A stretch of DNA of 64,000 bases from Halocynthiibacter sp. SDUM655004. GTDB taxonomy: Bacteria > Pseudomonadota > Alphaproteobacteria > Rhodobacterales > Rhodobacteraceae. Position numbers and translations under genes: made by a program. This document shows, piece after piece, positions 44,736 through 52,880 of this stretch (position 1 is its first letter; each line of letters starts with the position of its first letter). The notes beneath the pieces were generated by a model. It made no database searches and was not told where the DNA came from. It saw only the letters and a program-made list of their open reading frames with translations. The DNA lies in the NCBI RefSeq assembly GCF_026015885.1, contig NZ_JAPDUG010000002.1:620001-684000 (forward strand), in the 5' to 3' direction.

Positions 44736-45248
44736 TTGTGGCCTCCTTGATCAAAGTGACGCGGGTGAGGCTTCGCGCCCCCTTCCGCCGATGGGCTGCG
44801 CCTCGGCCACCTGATCTGACCGAATACGCATGTATTCGGCGGAACAGAGTGGGAGAGGGCAAAGCCCGACCCACGGCCCTGAACGGGGCTGTCAATCGGC
44901 CACATTTGCGAAGAAAATGTCTGCGCCAAAATCAGACGCCAATTTGCCCCGCGAGGAATGGCTCGCCCGCGAGACAGGGGAAATTGGTGGCTGCTTTTGG
45001 GGATGGACTAAGGTTGACCGCCACGGTCAGGGATGTTGGGCGGACCAAGTCAGAAGAAAGATGCCTGGATTGGGGTGATCGGGCCAAAGGCCCGTTGAGC
45101 CCCTGTTCAGTCGATTGGAATTTGTCGCCCGCGCACCAAAGCGCGGGCTCGTTTCCATATTCGGGAAGATATTTTTTCAGACCGTCGGAAAGAACGAAAC
45201 TCGGTAGGTAGGAGCCTTTCATGCTGAACCACCTGAAGCCGACATTGA
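44736..45248 (+). other. Gap upstream of the ardC operon
   Basis: About 510 bp without a firm gene. An inverted repeat CGAATAC-GCAT-GTATTCG (44820-44837) lies about 85 bp before the ArdC start and could be its operator. GGGCAAAGCCCGACCC near 44857 resembles the hairpin region at 43130. A frame of 53 codons at 44917-45078 (MSAPKSDANLPREEW) is a weak small-protein candidate. The remainder is unassigned. Confidence 0.5.
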
Positions 45249-45422
45249 AACTTCTTCGAAAACGAATATTTCGTTGCGCTGCCGCATGTCCGCTTGGAGC
45301 CCAATGTGTTCGATGCTGCGGCTGGTACGGATGTCCGCTTTGACTTCACCAAGACGGTCGAGCAGACTGTTATCGAAAACCGACCCACACCCTATGAACG
45401 CAATACTTATGAGGGACGATGA
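45249..45422 (+). pseudogene. C-terminal remnant of an unknown gene
   Basis: An open stretch of 57 codons without a start (FFENEYFVALPHVRLEPNVF, ending YERNTYEGR) runs to a TGA at 45420 that overlaps the ATG of the next gene (ATGA). A stop codon sits directly before it at 45246. The sequence reads like a real protein end and the overlap is typical of operon partners, so this is probably the 3' end of a gene cut by the recombination that joined it to the ardC side. I do not recognise the protein. Confidence 0.55.
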
Positions 45423-46192
45423 TACTTAGATTTAAGCATCTTCTGTTTTCAGTTTTTCTTTTGAACGCCGTTCAGGCGTTTGCCCACGCACCCTACTACA
45501 CACAAGTGGAAAAACTTGAGTTGCAAGATGGTGAAATCGTATCATTGAAGCTCTTACACGGTGACGGCATCATCGCAGGTGATCCGGTAAGGGCAATCGT
45601 CGTAGATAGCGACTTGAGGGTTCGGGCTGTTTCCCCTTTGGCATTGAAGCTACATATTTTTTGCGAGCAACAAGATGGCATTCGGCGTTGCCGCGTCTAT
45701 GACACTGTCACAGCCGCTGTATATCGACTTGATCCTTCAAGTTGGGCCTTGGGGCCAGTAATTGAAGAGCTGGGCAAACCTTTGCGTACCGCCTATCCTG
45801 AAGACATGGGGCAAAATTTTGGGTTTGCGCAGCGCCCCGCGACCCTTTTGGAGATCATCCGGTTTGAGGGTGATAAGGTCATCTCATTTCCTATCATGGC
45901 AGGCCTTTCTTTGATTTGGTGGACTTTGACAGCGTTGCTCTACACCCCTCTGGCTTGGCGACTTTATCTCAACAAGGGCCGCCTACAGCCGTCGAACCTG
46001 TCGTCAGTGCTGTTGATCCTACTGCGCTTGGGGGGAGTTGCTGGCTTTCTGTCCATTGCATTAGTCGGCTGGGCTTGGGAACCATATTCGATCTATTATG
46101 CAAGTTTCTTTGCCTTACTAGGTCTCATAGTCGCGCTTTTTCTCAGCCGACCTAAACGCAATTTGCCCAAAAGCGGTCATCTGGTTGGATGA
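45419..46192 (+). CDS. Membrane protein with exported N-terminal domain, unknown
   Basis: Protein of 257 residues: signal peptide (about 1-22, QAFAHAP), a periplasmic domain of about 130 residues with two Cys (IFCEQQDGIRRCRVYD), then three membrane helices (about 158-180, 195-218, 222-242) and a basic tail. It overlaps the remnant gene upstream. No family recognised. The base composition is poorer in G+C than the transfer genes, so it is likely cargo. Confidence 0.7.
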   Translation: MILRFKHLLFSVFLLNAVQAFAHAPYYTQVEKLELQDGEIVSLKLLHGDGIIAGDPVRAIVVDSDLRVRAVSPLALKLHIFCEQQDGIRRCRVYDTVTAAVYRLDPSSWALGPVIEELGKPLRTAYPEDMGQNFGFAQRPATLLEIIRFEGDKVISFPIMAGLSLIWWTLTALLYTPLAWRLYLNKGRLQPSNLSSVLLILLRLGGVAGFLSIALVGWAWEPYSIYYASFFALLGLIVALFLSRPKRNLPKSGHLVG

Positions 46193-46376
46193 AACCAACG
46201 ACAGCAAAGTCCGCAGAGCACCAGTTCCCCCAACTGCCGATTTTGCACTTGCAGCGAAGGTCCGGTCTGAGGAGTTGCACCGATGCGATATCGGATACTT
46301 GTTGAAGTCCAATTGGCAGCGATCCACACTCAGTTTCGGGCTTATCCGGGGCGGAAAACCCGCCCCGGCGCACCGG

Positions 46377-46574
46377 TCACTCGGTAACCGGATCGTCATC
46401 GCGGCGTGGGAAGGCGACCATATCGACGTCGGGGAACATGCTGTGTTTGACATTGATCGAGGTGATGTTGCCGCTGTCGTCGGTGTTGACGAAGAGAACG
46501 CCGCAGCGGTCCCAAAAGTTCTTGCCATCTTTTTCGCCGGATTTGACGTTCAGTTTCAGAGTTTGAGTAGCCAT
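46377..46574 (-). CDS. Small hypothetical protein
   Basis: Soluble protein of 65 residues (MATQTLKLNVKSGEKDGKNF, then WDRCGVLFVNTDDSGNITSI). The alternating pattern suggests a small beta-sheet domain. A GAGGATC ribosome-like stretch precedes the ATG. It stands alone between unknown genes. I do not recognise a family; small proteins like this are frequent on alphaproteobacterial conjugative elements. Confidence 0.65.
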   Translation of the reverse strand: MATQTLKLNVKSGEKDGKNFWDRCGVLFVNTDDSGNITSINVKHSMFPDVDMVAFPRRDDDPVTE

Positions 46575-46795
46575 TTTTTGATCCTCACTTTGAGTGTTTC
46601 GATGAACATGACCAAAGCGGGTACCGAGGGAATGTCAGCGGGAAAGTTGCCTCGCGAGGAATGCGCTGGCGCAGGGGAATTTTGTCGTTGAAGTGGGGCT
46701 TGCACCGCGTCCTTCACGGCCTGCCCGCTTATGTTCAGCAATCAGAAACACCGCGTTAAGGATCGGCCATGGCACAAGCAAACTGACTGATCGCG

Positions 46796-47125
46796 TCATA
46801 CCGCACCAAGAAGACGATGGGTTTTGGCAAACCGATGAGGCGTCGACGGCCGCAACGCCGCGGCAACAGACTTTTCAAAAATGCCATCAAACTCTGAAGA
46901 CATGCCCTTGCTGCACTTTTCGACCATGATCTCTACGTCTAACGCAGCCAAGAACGCGAAGACTGTGTCTAGTTTGGGGCCGCGCCTTCCAGCCTCGGCT
47001 TTTGAGATGGTTTCCCGCCAAACACCGCTGCGCGTTGCGAGTTAAGCCTGCGTCCAGTTCTTCTCTCGACGAGCCTGGCGGATTGCATGGCCAAGGTTTT
47101 TGGGAGTGCGAACAAGGTTCTGCAA
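46796..47125 (-). pseudogene. XRE/HipB-like regulator with an internal stop codon
   Basis: Reading from TTG 47125 (ribosome site AGGAGA upstream) gives LGHAIRQARREKNWTQA, then a TAA at 47044-47042, then LATRSGVWRETISKAEAGRR and a C-terminal part to a TGA at 46796. The two parts are in the same frame (110 codons) and form one XRE helix-turn-helix; the stop replaces what is usually a Glu codon. No HipA-type partner gene follows. Two operator-like dyads lie upstream, so this was an autoregulator, now dead unless read through. Confidence 0.8.
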
Positions 47126-47145
47126 ATCCGTTCTCCTGCCGTGAT

Positions 47146-47190
47146 TATGATACTCAGATCATAAACCTCAATTATGATCGTTAGATCATA
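47146..47190. promoter_or_regulatory. Two TATGAT-N6-ATCATA dyads
   Basis: TATGAT-ACTCAG-ATCATA (47146-47163) and TATGAT-CGTTAG-ATCATA (47173-47190), 27 bp centre to centre, just upstream of the dead XRE gene. Equal arms and different spacers show that the arms are the conserved part, as expected for a dimeric XRE regulator's operators. Confidence 0.7.
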
Positions 47191-47215
47191 CGTCAAGTGG
47201 CCTAACTCCTAGCCG

Positions 47216-47260
47216 TTTACGCTATAGCGTAAATTCACGCAGTTTTCGCTGTAGCGTAAA
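47216..47260. promoter_or_regulatory. Two TTTACGCTATAGCGTAAA-type dyads before the AbiE-like pair
   Basis: Perfect palindrome TTTACGCTATAGCGTAAA (47216-47233) and a near copy TTTTCGCTGTAGCGTAAA (47243-47260), 27 bp centre to centre, about 120 bp upstream of the antitoxin-like gene. AbiEi antitoxins are known to repress their operon through paired inverted repeats, so these are the likely operators. Confidence 0.7.
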
Positions 47261-47379
47261 TTTGACACCGCCATACTACCTCACGCTTTCATCCCTGCCG
47301 CACGGACCTAATCTGTCGCTTTCAACAGCTCATTGACTTTCAGAAAAACATACCCTATTTTCTGACAAGGAGTTCAAGC

Positions 47380-47976
47380 ATGATTACGTCGAATATCAAG
47401 CAACGCATCATCGGAAAGGGACGCGGGGCAATCTTTGCACCGGCTGACTTTCTTGATATCGGGTCCCGCGCAAGCGTGGACCAAGCTTTGTCGCGTCTGG
47501 CCGATCTGGGCGTGATCAGACGGCTGACACGGGGTCTATATGACTACCCAAAGAAGAGCCCGCGCTTCGGGTTTCTGTCGCCATCCGCAGATGACATCGC
47601 AAAGGCCGTCGCCCGTAAGGACGGTCAAATTCTGCAACCGTCGCCATCAATGGCCGCCAACCGGTTGGGCATCTCAACTCAGGTGCCTTCCAAGCCTACC
47701 TACATGACAGACGGCCCTACGCGGACCAAAAAAGTTGGACGGCAAGTCATCCAATTCCAGAACGCGTCCTCCAAGACGCTCGTCGGCGCAGGCCATAAGA
47801 CTGGGATTGTCTTCCAGGCATTGCGTTACATTGGCAAGGATCGTGTAGACAGCCAAATAGTCGACCAGCTTGCTCGCACACTGGATGACAAGGACCGGAT
47901 GCTGCTGGCAAAGCAAAGCAGGCATGTCCCTGCTTGGATGCACCCTATCGTGCAACAGATTGTTGCGCACGCATAA
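47380..47976 (+). CDS. AbiEi-type antitoxin/transcriptional regulator (DUF6088-like)
   Basis: Protein of 198 residues. The N-terminal winged helix (FLDIGSRASVDQALSRLADL, then GVIRRLTRGLYDYP) is that of AbiEi-like antitoxins; the middle (MAANRLGISTQVPSKPTYMT) and C-terminal domain follow the DUF6088 pattern. It should repress the operon at the palindromes upstream and counter the nucleotidyltransferase toxin encoded two bases downstream. Such type IV pairs act in phage defence or element maintenance. All frames are intact. Confidence 0.85.
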   Translation: MITSNIKQRIIGKGRGAIFAPADFLDIGSRASVDQALSRLADLGVIRRLTRGLYDYPKKSPRFGFLSPSADDIAKAVARKDGQILQPSPSMAANRLGISTQVPSKPTYMTDGPTRTKKVGRQVIQFQNASSKTLVGAGHKTGIVFQALRYIGKDRVDSQIVDQLARTLDDKDRMLLAKQSRHVPAWMHPIVQQIVAHA

Positions 47977-47978
47977 GT

Positions 47979-48986
47979 ATGGAACAGTTCGCCAACGACG
48001 CACCCGAACTCAGAGACGAGGCCTTTCAAGAAACTGCAGCGCAGCTTGGAATGTCAAAGGCAATCATCGAAAAAGACTTCTGGGTTTGCTGGTCGCTCAA
48101 ACAGCTTTTCGCATTGCCAGTCTTTGGCGAACAAATGATTTTCAAAGGCGGGACATCCCTCTCAAAAGCCTATGACGTCATCCACCGGTTCTCTGAAGAT
48201 GTGGACCTCTCGCTCGATCGAGAACGGCTTGGTTTTGTCGGAGATCGTGACCCAGAAGGTCCTGATCTGTCAGGTAAGAAGCAAAAGAAATTGCTTCAAG
48301 AATTGCAGGAGGTGGCGGAAGATGCCGTCGGCGGCCAGCTGTTGGCTGAGATCCAAACAGCGTTTGACGCCAACTTAGAACAGGAGTTCACGCTATCGGT
48401 CGACCCAAATGATGCGCAGACCATTCTCTTCGAATATCCCTCGATGGCTGAGAGTACTGCCGGGTACGTCCAACCAATTGTGCGTTTTGAATTTGGTGCG
48501 CGCGGCGTACAACTTCCAGCCGAGCAAATCGACATTGCACCATACTTGCATCAGGCGTTCCCCGATCTTCTGACTGACGGTCAGGTCGGCGTGAAAGTAT
48601 TGGGCGTCGAGCGCACGTTCTGGGAAAAAGCCACCATTTTGCACATGCTCTACCATCAGGATGCCGCCAAGCCTCTCGCGGATCGAATGTCGCGCCACTA
48701 CTACGATATGGCGCAGCTGATTGGGCACGAGGCCAAGGATCGCGCGCTCCAAAGTCTCGATTTGCTGACACAAGTGGCACATCATAAATCGGTCTTTTTC
48801 AAATCTGCCAAAGCGAACTACGAAGGTGCCAAACCTGGCTCCCTTCGCCTGACACCGAACGACAGTCTCACCGCTGCGCTTCGAAAAGACTATGCGGGCA
48901 TGCGGGAAATGATCATCGGTGACGTGCCCGCCTTCGATGAAATTCTGGCAAAAATCGAGACCTTCGAGGCTGAAATCAACAGCTGA
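47979..48986 (+). CDS. AbiEii-type nucleotidyltransferase toxin
   Basis: Protein of 335 residues from ATG 47979, two bases after the antitoxin stop. The nucleotidyltransferase motif is complete: FKGGTSLSKAYDVIHRFSED followed by VDLSLD, with GG-S and D-x-D catalytic residues near 48-70. Later VLGVERTFWEKATILHMLYH matches AbiEii-family proteins. The toxin is thought to modify tRNA or another target with nucleotides. Its upstream partner and paired operators make this a complete toxin-antitoxin unit. Confidence 0.88.
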   Translation: MEQFANDAPELRDEAFQETAAQLGMSKAIIEKDFWVCWSLKQLFALPVFGEQMIFKGGTSLSKAYDVIHRFSEDVDLSLDRERLGFVGDRDPEGPDLSGKKQKKLLQELQEVAEDAVGGQLLAEIQTAFDANLEQEFTLSVDPNDAQTILFEYPSMAESTAGYVQPIVRFEFGARGVQLPAEQIDIAPYLHQAFPDLLTDGQVGVKVLGVERTFWEKATILHMLYHQDAAKPLADRMSRHYYDMAQLIGHEAKDRALQSLDLLTQVAHHKSVFFKSAKANYEGAKPGSLRLTPNDSLTAALRKDYAGMREMIIGDVPAFDEILAKIETFEAEINS

Positions 48987-49060
48987 CCCCGTTGCCCGAT
49001 TGCTCGTCGTGCTTCTCAAGGCCTGCAGAGCGAGAACCGCTCTTTTCAGAACAACCCTCG

Positions 49061-49924
49061 TCACGCCTGCAGCCCCGCCGCGCGGACCTGATCAGGCGTC
49101 ACCAGCTTCGAGGTTATCAAGCCCTCGATTTGCCGGTTGGTAATATGGCGGCACAGGGGATGGCGCTCGTGGATCCACTCGGCGAGGCTGGCGCGGCCTT
49201 TGGCTTCGGCCTCTCGCGCCTTCACGCGGTCAGCCTGTATCTGAGCGAGCCCCTTCTCCCAACGCCGCATTTTGAACCAGTTGTCCGAAAAACAGACCTT
49301 GGTGCGCGTGTAGCCCTCGCTCTCCTTCGCGTAGGCTTTGACCGCCTGCAGCAGGTCGTCGGGCTTCACACCGGCCTTCACGGCCGCTGCAATCAGACGC
49401 AGACTGGTCCGCTGGTCTCGGATCCTGTCCTTGGGATACGCGGCTAGGATCTTCTCAGATTCAAGATCTTCAACCTCCTCCACCGCCTCGCGCCTGCGCG
49501 TAGGTGGTTTATGGATGGTTTTAGGATGGTTTGGGGTCCACCGTGAACCCCGTACCCCGTTCACCGTGGACCCGGTACCGGGTTCAGGCTGGACGGGGTT
49601 CACAGTGACCCCCGTCTCAATGTCGGGCTCGGCCGTGGGTTCGAGCGCGGCCACGCGCTCCAGAACGATGCGGTAAATGACAGTGTAACCGTTCTTGCAG
49701 TGCCGCCGCCCCGTCTCGATCAAAATGCCTTCGCGCAGGAAATCGATGATGGTGCGCTTCACCGTGCTCTCGCTAAGCTCTGTGTGGCGCTGGATCGTCC
49801 CTTTAGAGCACCAGATGCCTGAGCCGTCATCGCTTGCCTTATCCGCCAGGAACATAATGATCTGCTTGCGCGCGGCGCTGCCAAAGCGGCGCTCGGCGCA
49901 TTCGTTTGCGATGCGCCAGCTCAT
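49061..49924 (-). CDS. Winged-helix protein, replication-initiator-like
   Basis: Protein of 287 residues. The N-terminal winged helix includes KQIIMFLADKASDDG and SKGTIQRHTELSESTVKRTI. The middle is a Pro/Thr-rich linker, and the C-terminal part is helical and basic (FSDNWFKMRRWEKGLAQIQA). The plan resembles helix-turn-helix proteins of plasmids and ICEs that help replication, although no origin repeats are seen next to it. It is the last gene before the tRNA-derived end, where ICEs often carry an integrase or excisionase; this is neither. Confidence 0.65.
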   Translation of the reverse strand: MSWRIANECAERRFGSAARKQIIMFLADKASDDGSGIWCSKGTIQRHTELSESTVKRTIIDFLREGILIETGRRHCKNGYTVIYRIVLERVAALEPTAEPDIETGVTVNPVQPEPGTGSTVNGVRGSRWTPNHPKTIHKPPTRRREAVEEVEDLESEKILAAYPKDRIRDQRTSLRLIAAAVKAGVKPDDLLQAVKAYAKESEGYTRTKVCFSDNWFKMRRWEKGLAQIQADRVKAREAEAKGRASLAEWIHERHPLCRHITNRQIEGLITSKLVTPDQVRAAGLQA

Positions 49925-50160
49925 GATCTCACCGCCAATTGGGTTGAGATCAGACCGGAAATGCCGTAGGTATTGGGACGGAAATATTCTTCTATGCCGT
50001 TGAGGTGGGTGGCCGCCCCCTCAGCGGTTTTTCTTTGCCTTTTTGCCAGAGGAAAAGCCGATGAAAAACCGTTTACTTGGGCCTCGTAACCTATTGAAAA
50101 GTGACCCTGAACGAAACAAGTCCGTTTACAATTTTTCCCTTTAAAATCAACAAAATTTTC

Positions 50161-50208
50161 CGGATTGCAAATCCGTGTACACCGGTTCGATTCCGGTACT
50201 CGCCTCCA
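50161..50208 (+). other. Partial tRNA-Cys(GCA) 3' half: attachment site (right end of the element)
   Basis: 48 bp comprise the anticodon arm with loop TTGCAAA (anticodon GCA), the variable loop, the T arm CCGGTTCGATTCCGG and the acceptor end ending CTCGCCTCCA. The 5' half of the tRNA is absent: the upstream bases are A/T-rich and do not pair. Such a 3' fragment is what integration at a tRNA gene leaves at the far end of an element. The intact tRNA-Cys should be at the other, unseen end. Confidence 0.85.
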
Positions 50209-50609
50209 AGCTTCATCTGAATGTGATCGCGCGGTTGTTTTGCCGCAAACGCTCAATCGTTTCGCAAGTTCTTTGTCCAAAATTTATTGCAAACTTTAAG
50301 CCTCACCTACATTCACGCGAAGTGCCCTGAACCACGCTGGTTGCGGCCTTTCAAAATGCACGCTCACAGAAACCTTCCCAGAATTTAGAGACAAACACGC
50401 CGCTTGACAGATACCCTCAAATTGCACGATGTTCACGTGAACAGAGGAGTGTTCCGATTCGGGAAACGATCAAAAGAGCCGTTCTGCGTGCAGTTCGGCA
50501 ACGGGAGAGGTTTGCTTCAAAAGCAGTCATTCCACCTGAGATCGCGCCGAATCCGAAACAGTCCCGAGTTGTTTTATTGCGGCACCGCCGCACCAACGGA
50601 GGAGAAAAA
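50209..50609 (+). promoter_or_regulatory. Chromosomal gap with sugar-operon promoter and operator
   Basis: No gene is seen. TTGACA at 50404-50409 is a consensus -35, and a perfect palindrome GTTCACGTGAAC at 50431-50442 covers the -10/+1 zone, a usual place for a LacI-type repressor to block a sugar transporter. The first gene of the operon starts at 50610 behind GGAGGAG. The start of the gap is the first sequence outside the element. Confidence 0.55.
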
Positions 50610-51881
50610 ATGAAACTTACAAATAAAGCAAAACTGCTTGGCGCGAGTGTTCTCGGTGCTATGACCGCCGCTTCGGTCGCCGGTGCGGAGCCTAAAACAA
50701 ATATGATGCACCAATGGGCGCAGGGCTCAGAAGCTGCAGCGATCGCAAAGCTTGGCGAAATGTATGAGGCTGCGGGGGGCACATGGGAGCAAACCGCGAT
50801 TTCCGGCCACACATCCAATACTCTGGCCAAATTGCGCTCTGATGTTGTTGCAGGCAACGCGCCTGCAGCTGTTCAGCTAAAGGGCCCTGAAATTGCAGAG
50901 TGGAATGCAATTGGTGCGACGGCAAATCTCGACGAGCTTGCAGCGGCTGAAGGTTGGGACAACGTAGTTGCTCCTGAGCTTGTTTCGGTTATGAAACCGA
51001 CAGGAAGTTGGGTCGCGGCGCCAATGAACATCCACCGCGTGAACTGGCTTTATAGCTCACCTAAAATCCTGAACGAGCTTGGTCTTGAAGTCCCTAAAAC
51101 TTGGGACGAGTTTAACGCCGCTTGCGATAAAATCACTGCCGCTGGTTACACATGTATTGCCCACGGTGCCGCCGATTGGTCCGACACAACAACCTTCGAC
51201 AGCGTTGTTTACGGCATGGACATCGACCTCTATCGCAAGGCGTTCCAAGAAGCGGACGTCGAAGCCATGCGCAGCCAAGGTATGATCGACGCATTTGCAC
51301 AACTCCGCAAAATGGTTGGCTACATGGATGATGGCATCAATGGCCGTTCATGGGAGCAATCCATGACGATGACCATGTCGGGCGAAGCGGCGTTCTTCCT
51401 GATGGGGGATTGGACAGTTGCCTCTGCCAACCTTGCCGGTTTTGTCGAAGGCGAAGATTACTACTGTAGCCAGACACCTGTAAACTGGGGTGGAAATGGC
51501 TTCATCCTGAACGCAGACTCCGTTGTGTTCTTCAATCAGAAGGACGAGGACTACATCGAAGGCCAGAAGCTTCTCGCGTCGATTATCATGTCCCCAGAGT
51601 TCCAAGTTACGTTCAACGTTGCCAAAGGTTCTATCCCGTCGCGTACGGATGTTGACCTTTCGGTTGGTGGCTTCACACAGTGCCAGCAACAAGGTCTTGA
51701 AGACCTCAAGGCATCTGTTGAGGAAGGAACACTGGTTCGCTCCATGGCGCACAATATGACTGTGCTGCAAAAGTATCGGGGCGCAATGATGGAAGTGATC
51801 ACAGAATTCGTCGCTGACGACTCGATCACACCAGAAGAAGCCGCAAACCAACTCGCGGACGCGGTTGAACTGCAAAGCTAA
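50610..51881 (+). CDS. Sugar ABC transporter substrate-binding protein (glucose/mannose-type)
   Basis: Exported protein of 423 residues with a signal peptide (about 1-23, AASVAGA). It has the family-1 extracellular binding fold: NMMHQWAQGSEAAAIAKLGE at the start, VNWGGNGFILNADSVVFF later, and Trp-rich sugar-contact segments (HQW, NWLY, GDWT). The closest type I can name is glucose/mannose GtsA-like proteins. ATG 50610 is preceded by GGAGGAG. A strong hairpin follows the gene, a common way to make binding protein in excess over permeases. Confidence 0.88.
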   Translation: MKLTNKAKLLGASVLGAMTAASVAGAEPKTNMMHQWAQGSEAAAIAKLGEMYEAAGGTWEQTAISGHTSNTLAKLRSDVVAGNAPAAVQLKGPEIAEWNAIGATANLDELAAAEGWDNVVAPELVSVMKPTGSWVAAPMNIHRVNWLYSSPKILNELGLEVPKTWDEFNAACDKITAAGYTCIAHGAADWSDTTTFDSVVYGMDIDLYRKAFQEADVEAMRSQGMIDAFAQLRKMVGYMDDGINGRSWEQSMTMTMSGEAAFFLMGDWTVASANLAGFVEGEDYYCSQTPVNWGGNGFILNADSVVFFNQKDEDYIEGQKLLASIIMSPEFQVTFNVAKGSIPSRTDVDLSVGGFTQCQQQGLEDLKASVEEGTLVRSMAHNMTVLQKYRGAMMEVITEFVADDSITPEEAANQLADAVELQS

Positions 51882-51894
51882 GCAGTTTGCCACC

Positions 51895-51927
51895 AGCCGC
51901 GCCGCTTTCCCTTTGAGCGGCGCGGCT
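51895..51927 (+). terminator. Intercistronic hairpin after the binding-protein gene
   Basis: 12-bp stem AGCCGCGCCGCT/AGCGGCGCGGCT with a 9-nt loop, 14 bp after the stop. It has no U-run; it probably stabilises the upstream mRNA or partly ends transcription before the permease genes. Confidence 0.65.
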
Positions 51928-51956
51928 CCTGCATAAAGAATACCGCGGAGGACTAA

Positions 51957-52880
51957 ATGCAACGTAAACCCGCCCTCGGCTCTCAAGGCTGGGCAAACCG
52001 GCTCGCCGCGCTCACACCTCAAATGGTTTTGCTGCCGACACTGATTGCCGCGCTTGTCTATGTGGTGATTTTCTCACTCTGGACCCTGTGGATCTCGGTT
52101 TCACAATCGACTTTGCTTCCCAATATGGCCTACGGGGGGTTCGGCGAATATGCTTCGCTTTGGAAAAGCAAGCGTTGGATCGTATCCTATCAAAACCTAT
52201 TCCTCTTCGGCGCTCTCTATGTTTCCGGTTCCATTTTCTTCGGTACCCTACTCGCAATTCTGATCGACCAACGCGTTCGGTATGAATCGGTATGGCGTAC
52301 AATTTTCCTGTATCCGCTTGCGGTGTCATTCATCGTGACCGGCACGGTTTGGCGCTGGATTTTCCACCCGCAAACCGGCGTTGAGCTTGCTCTGCAAGAT
52401 TTAGGATGGATTGCCGCGAAATTTGACTGGATTACAGATCGCGACATGGCGATTTATGTGGTCGTCTTTACCGGCATCTGGCACGCGTCCGGCTTTGCCA
52501 TGGCACTTATTCTTGCAGGTCTGCGCTCTGTTGACGGTGATCTCGTGAAAGCCGCGCAAATCGACGGTGCCTCAATGCCTCGTATTTACCGCAAAGTGGT
52601 GCTTCCAACGATCTGGCCTATCTTCGTAGCCGTCACGGTTGTGTTGCTTCAATTCGCAATCAAAACTTATGACCTCGTTGTCGCACTAACCCAAGGCGGG
52701 CCAGGCGTATCAACAACAGTTCCCGCGATTGTTGTGTATGACCTGATGTTCCAACGAGGTCAGATCGCACAAGGTGCTGCCGCCGCAGTAATGATCCTTG
52801 TGGCTCTCGCTCTTGTTCTTGTTCCCTATGCGCTCTGGTCCGGCTGGCGCGCCCGTAAGGAGGCTCGCTCCCATGGCTGA
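51957..52880 (+). CDS. Sugar ABC transporter permease 1
   Basis: Inner-membrane permease of 307 residues with six helices. The coupling loop with the EAA-type motif is AAQIDGASMPRIYRKVVLPT near 200. It pairs with the second permease, whose ATG overlaps its end by eight bases. The N-terminus is long (about 35 residues before the first helix), as in MalF-like subunits of the glucose type. Confidence 0.9.
   Translation: MQRKPALGSQGWANRLAALTPQMVLLPTLIAALVYVVIFSLWTLWISVSQSTLLPNMAYGGFGEYASLWKSKRWIVSYQNLFLFGALYVSGSIFFGTLLAILIDQRVRYESVWRTIFLYPLAVSFIVTGTVWRWIFHPQTGVELALQDLGWIAAKFDWITDRDMAIYVVVFTGIWHASGFAMALILAGLRSVDGDLVKAAQIDGASMPRIYRKVVLPTIWPIFVAVTVVLLQFAIKTYDLVVALTQGGPGVSTTVPAIVVYDLMFQRGQIAQGAAAAVMILVALALVLVPYALWSGWRARKEARSHG

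Noticed and set aside
46556-46741. 61-codon minus-strand frame between the small gene at 46377 and the dead XRE gene
   Set aside because: No family resemblance and it conflicts with the + strand short frame; there is no HipA-like sequence either.
50404-50613. 69-codon frame upstream of the sugar-binding protein
   Set aside because: Its TTG start coincides with the -35 hexamer and it covers the operator and ribosome site of the next gene.
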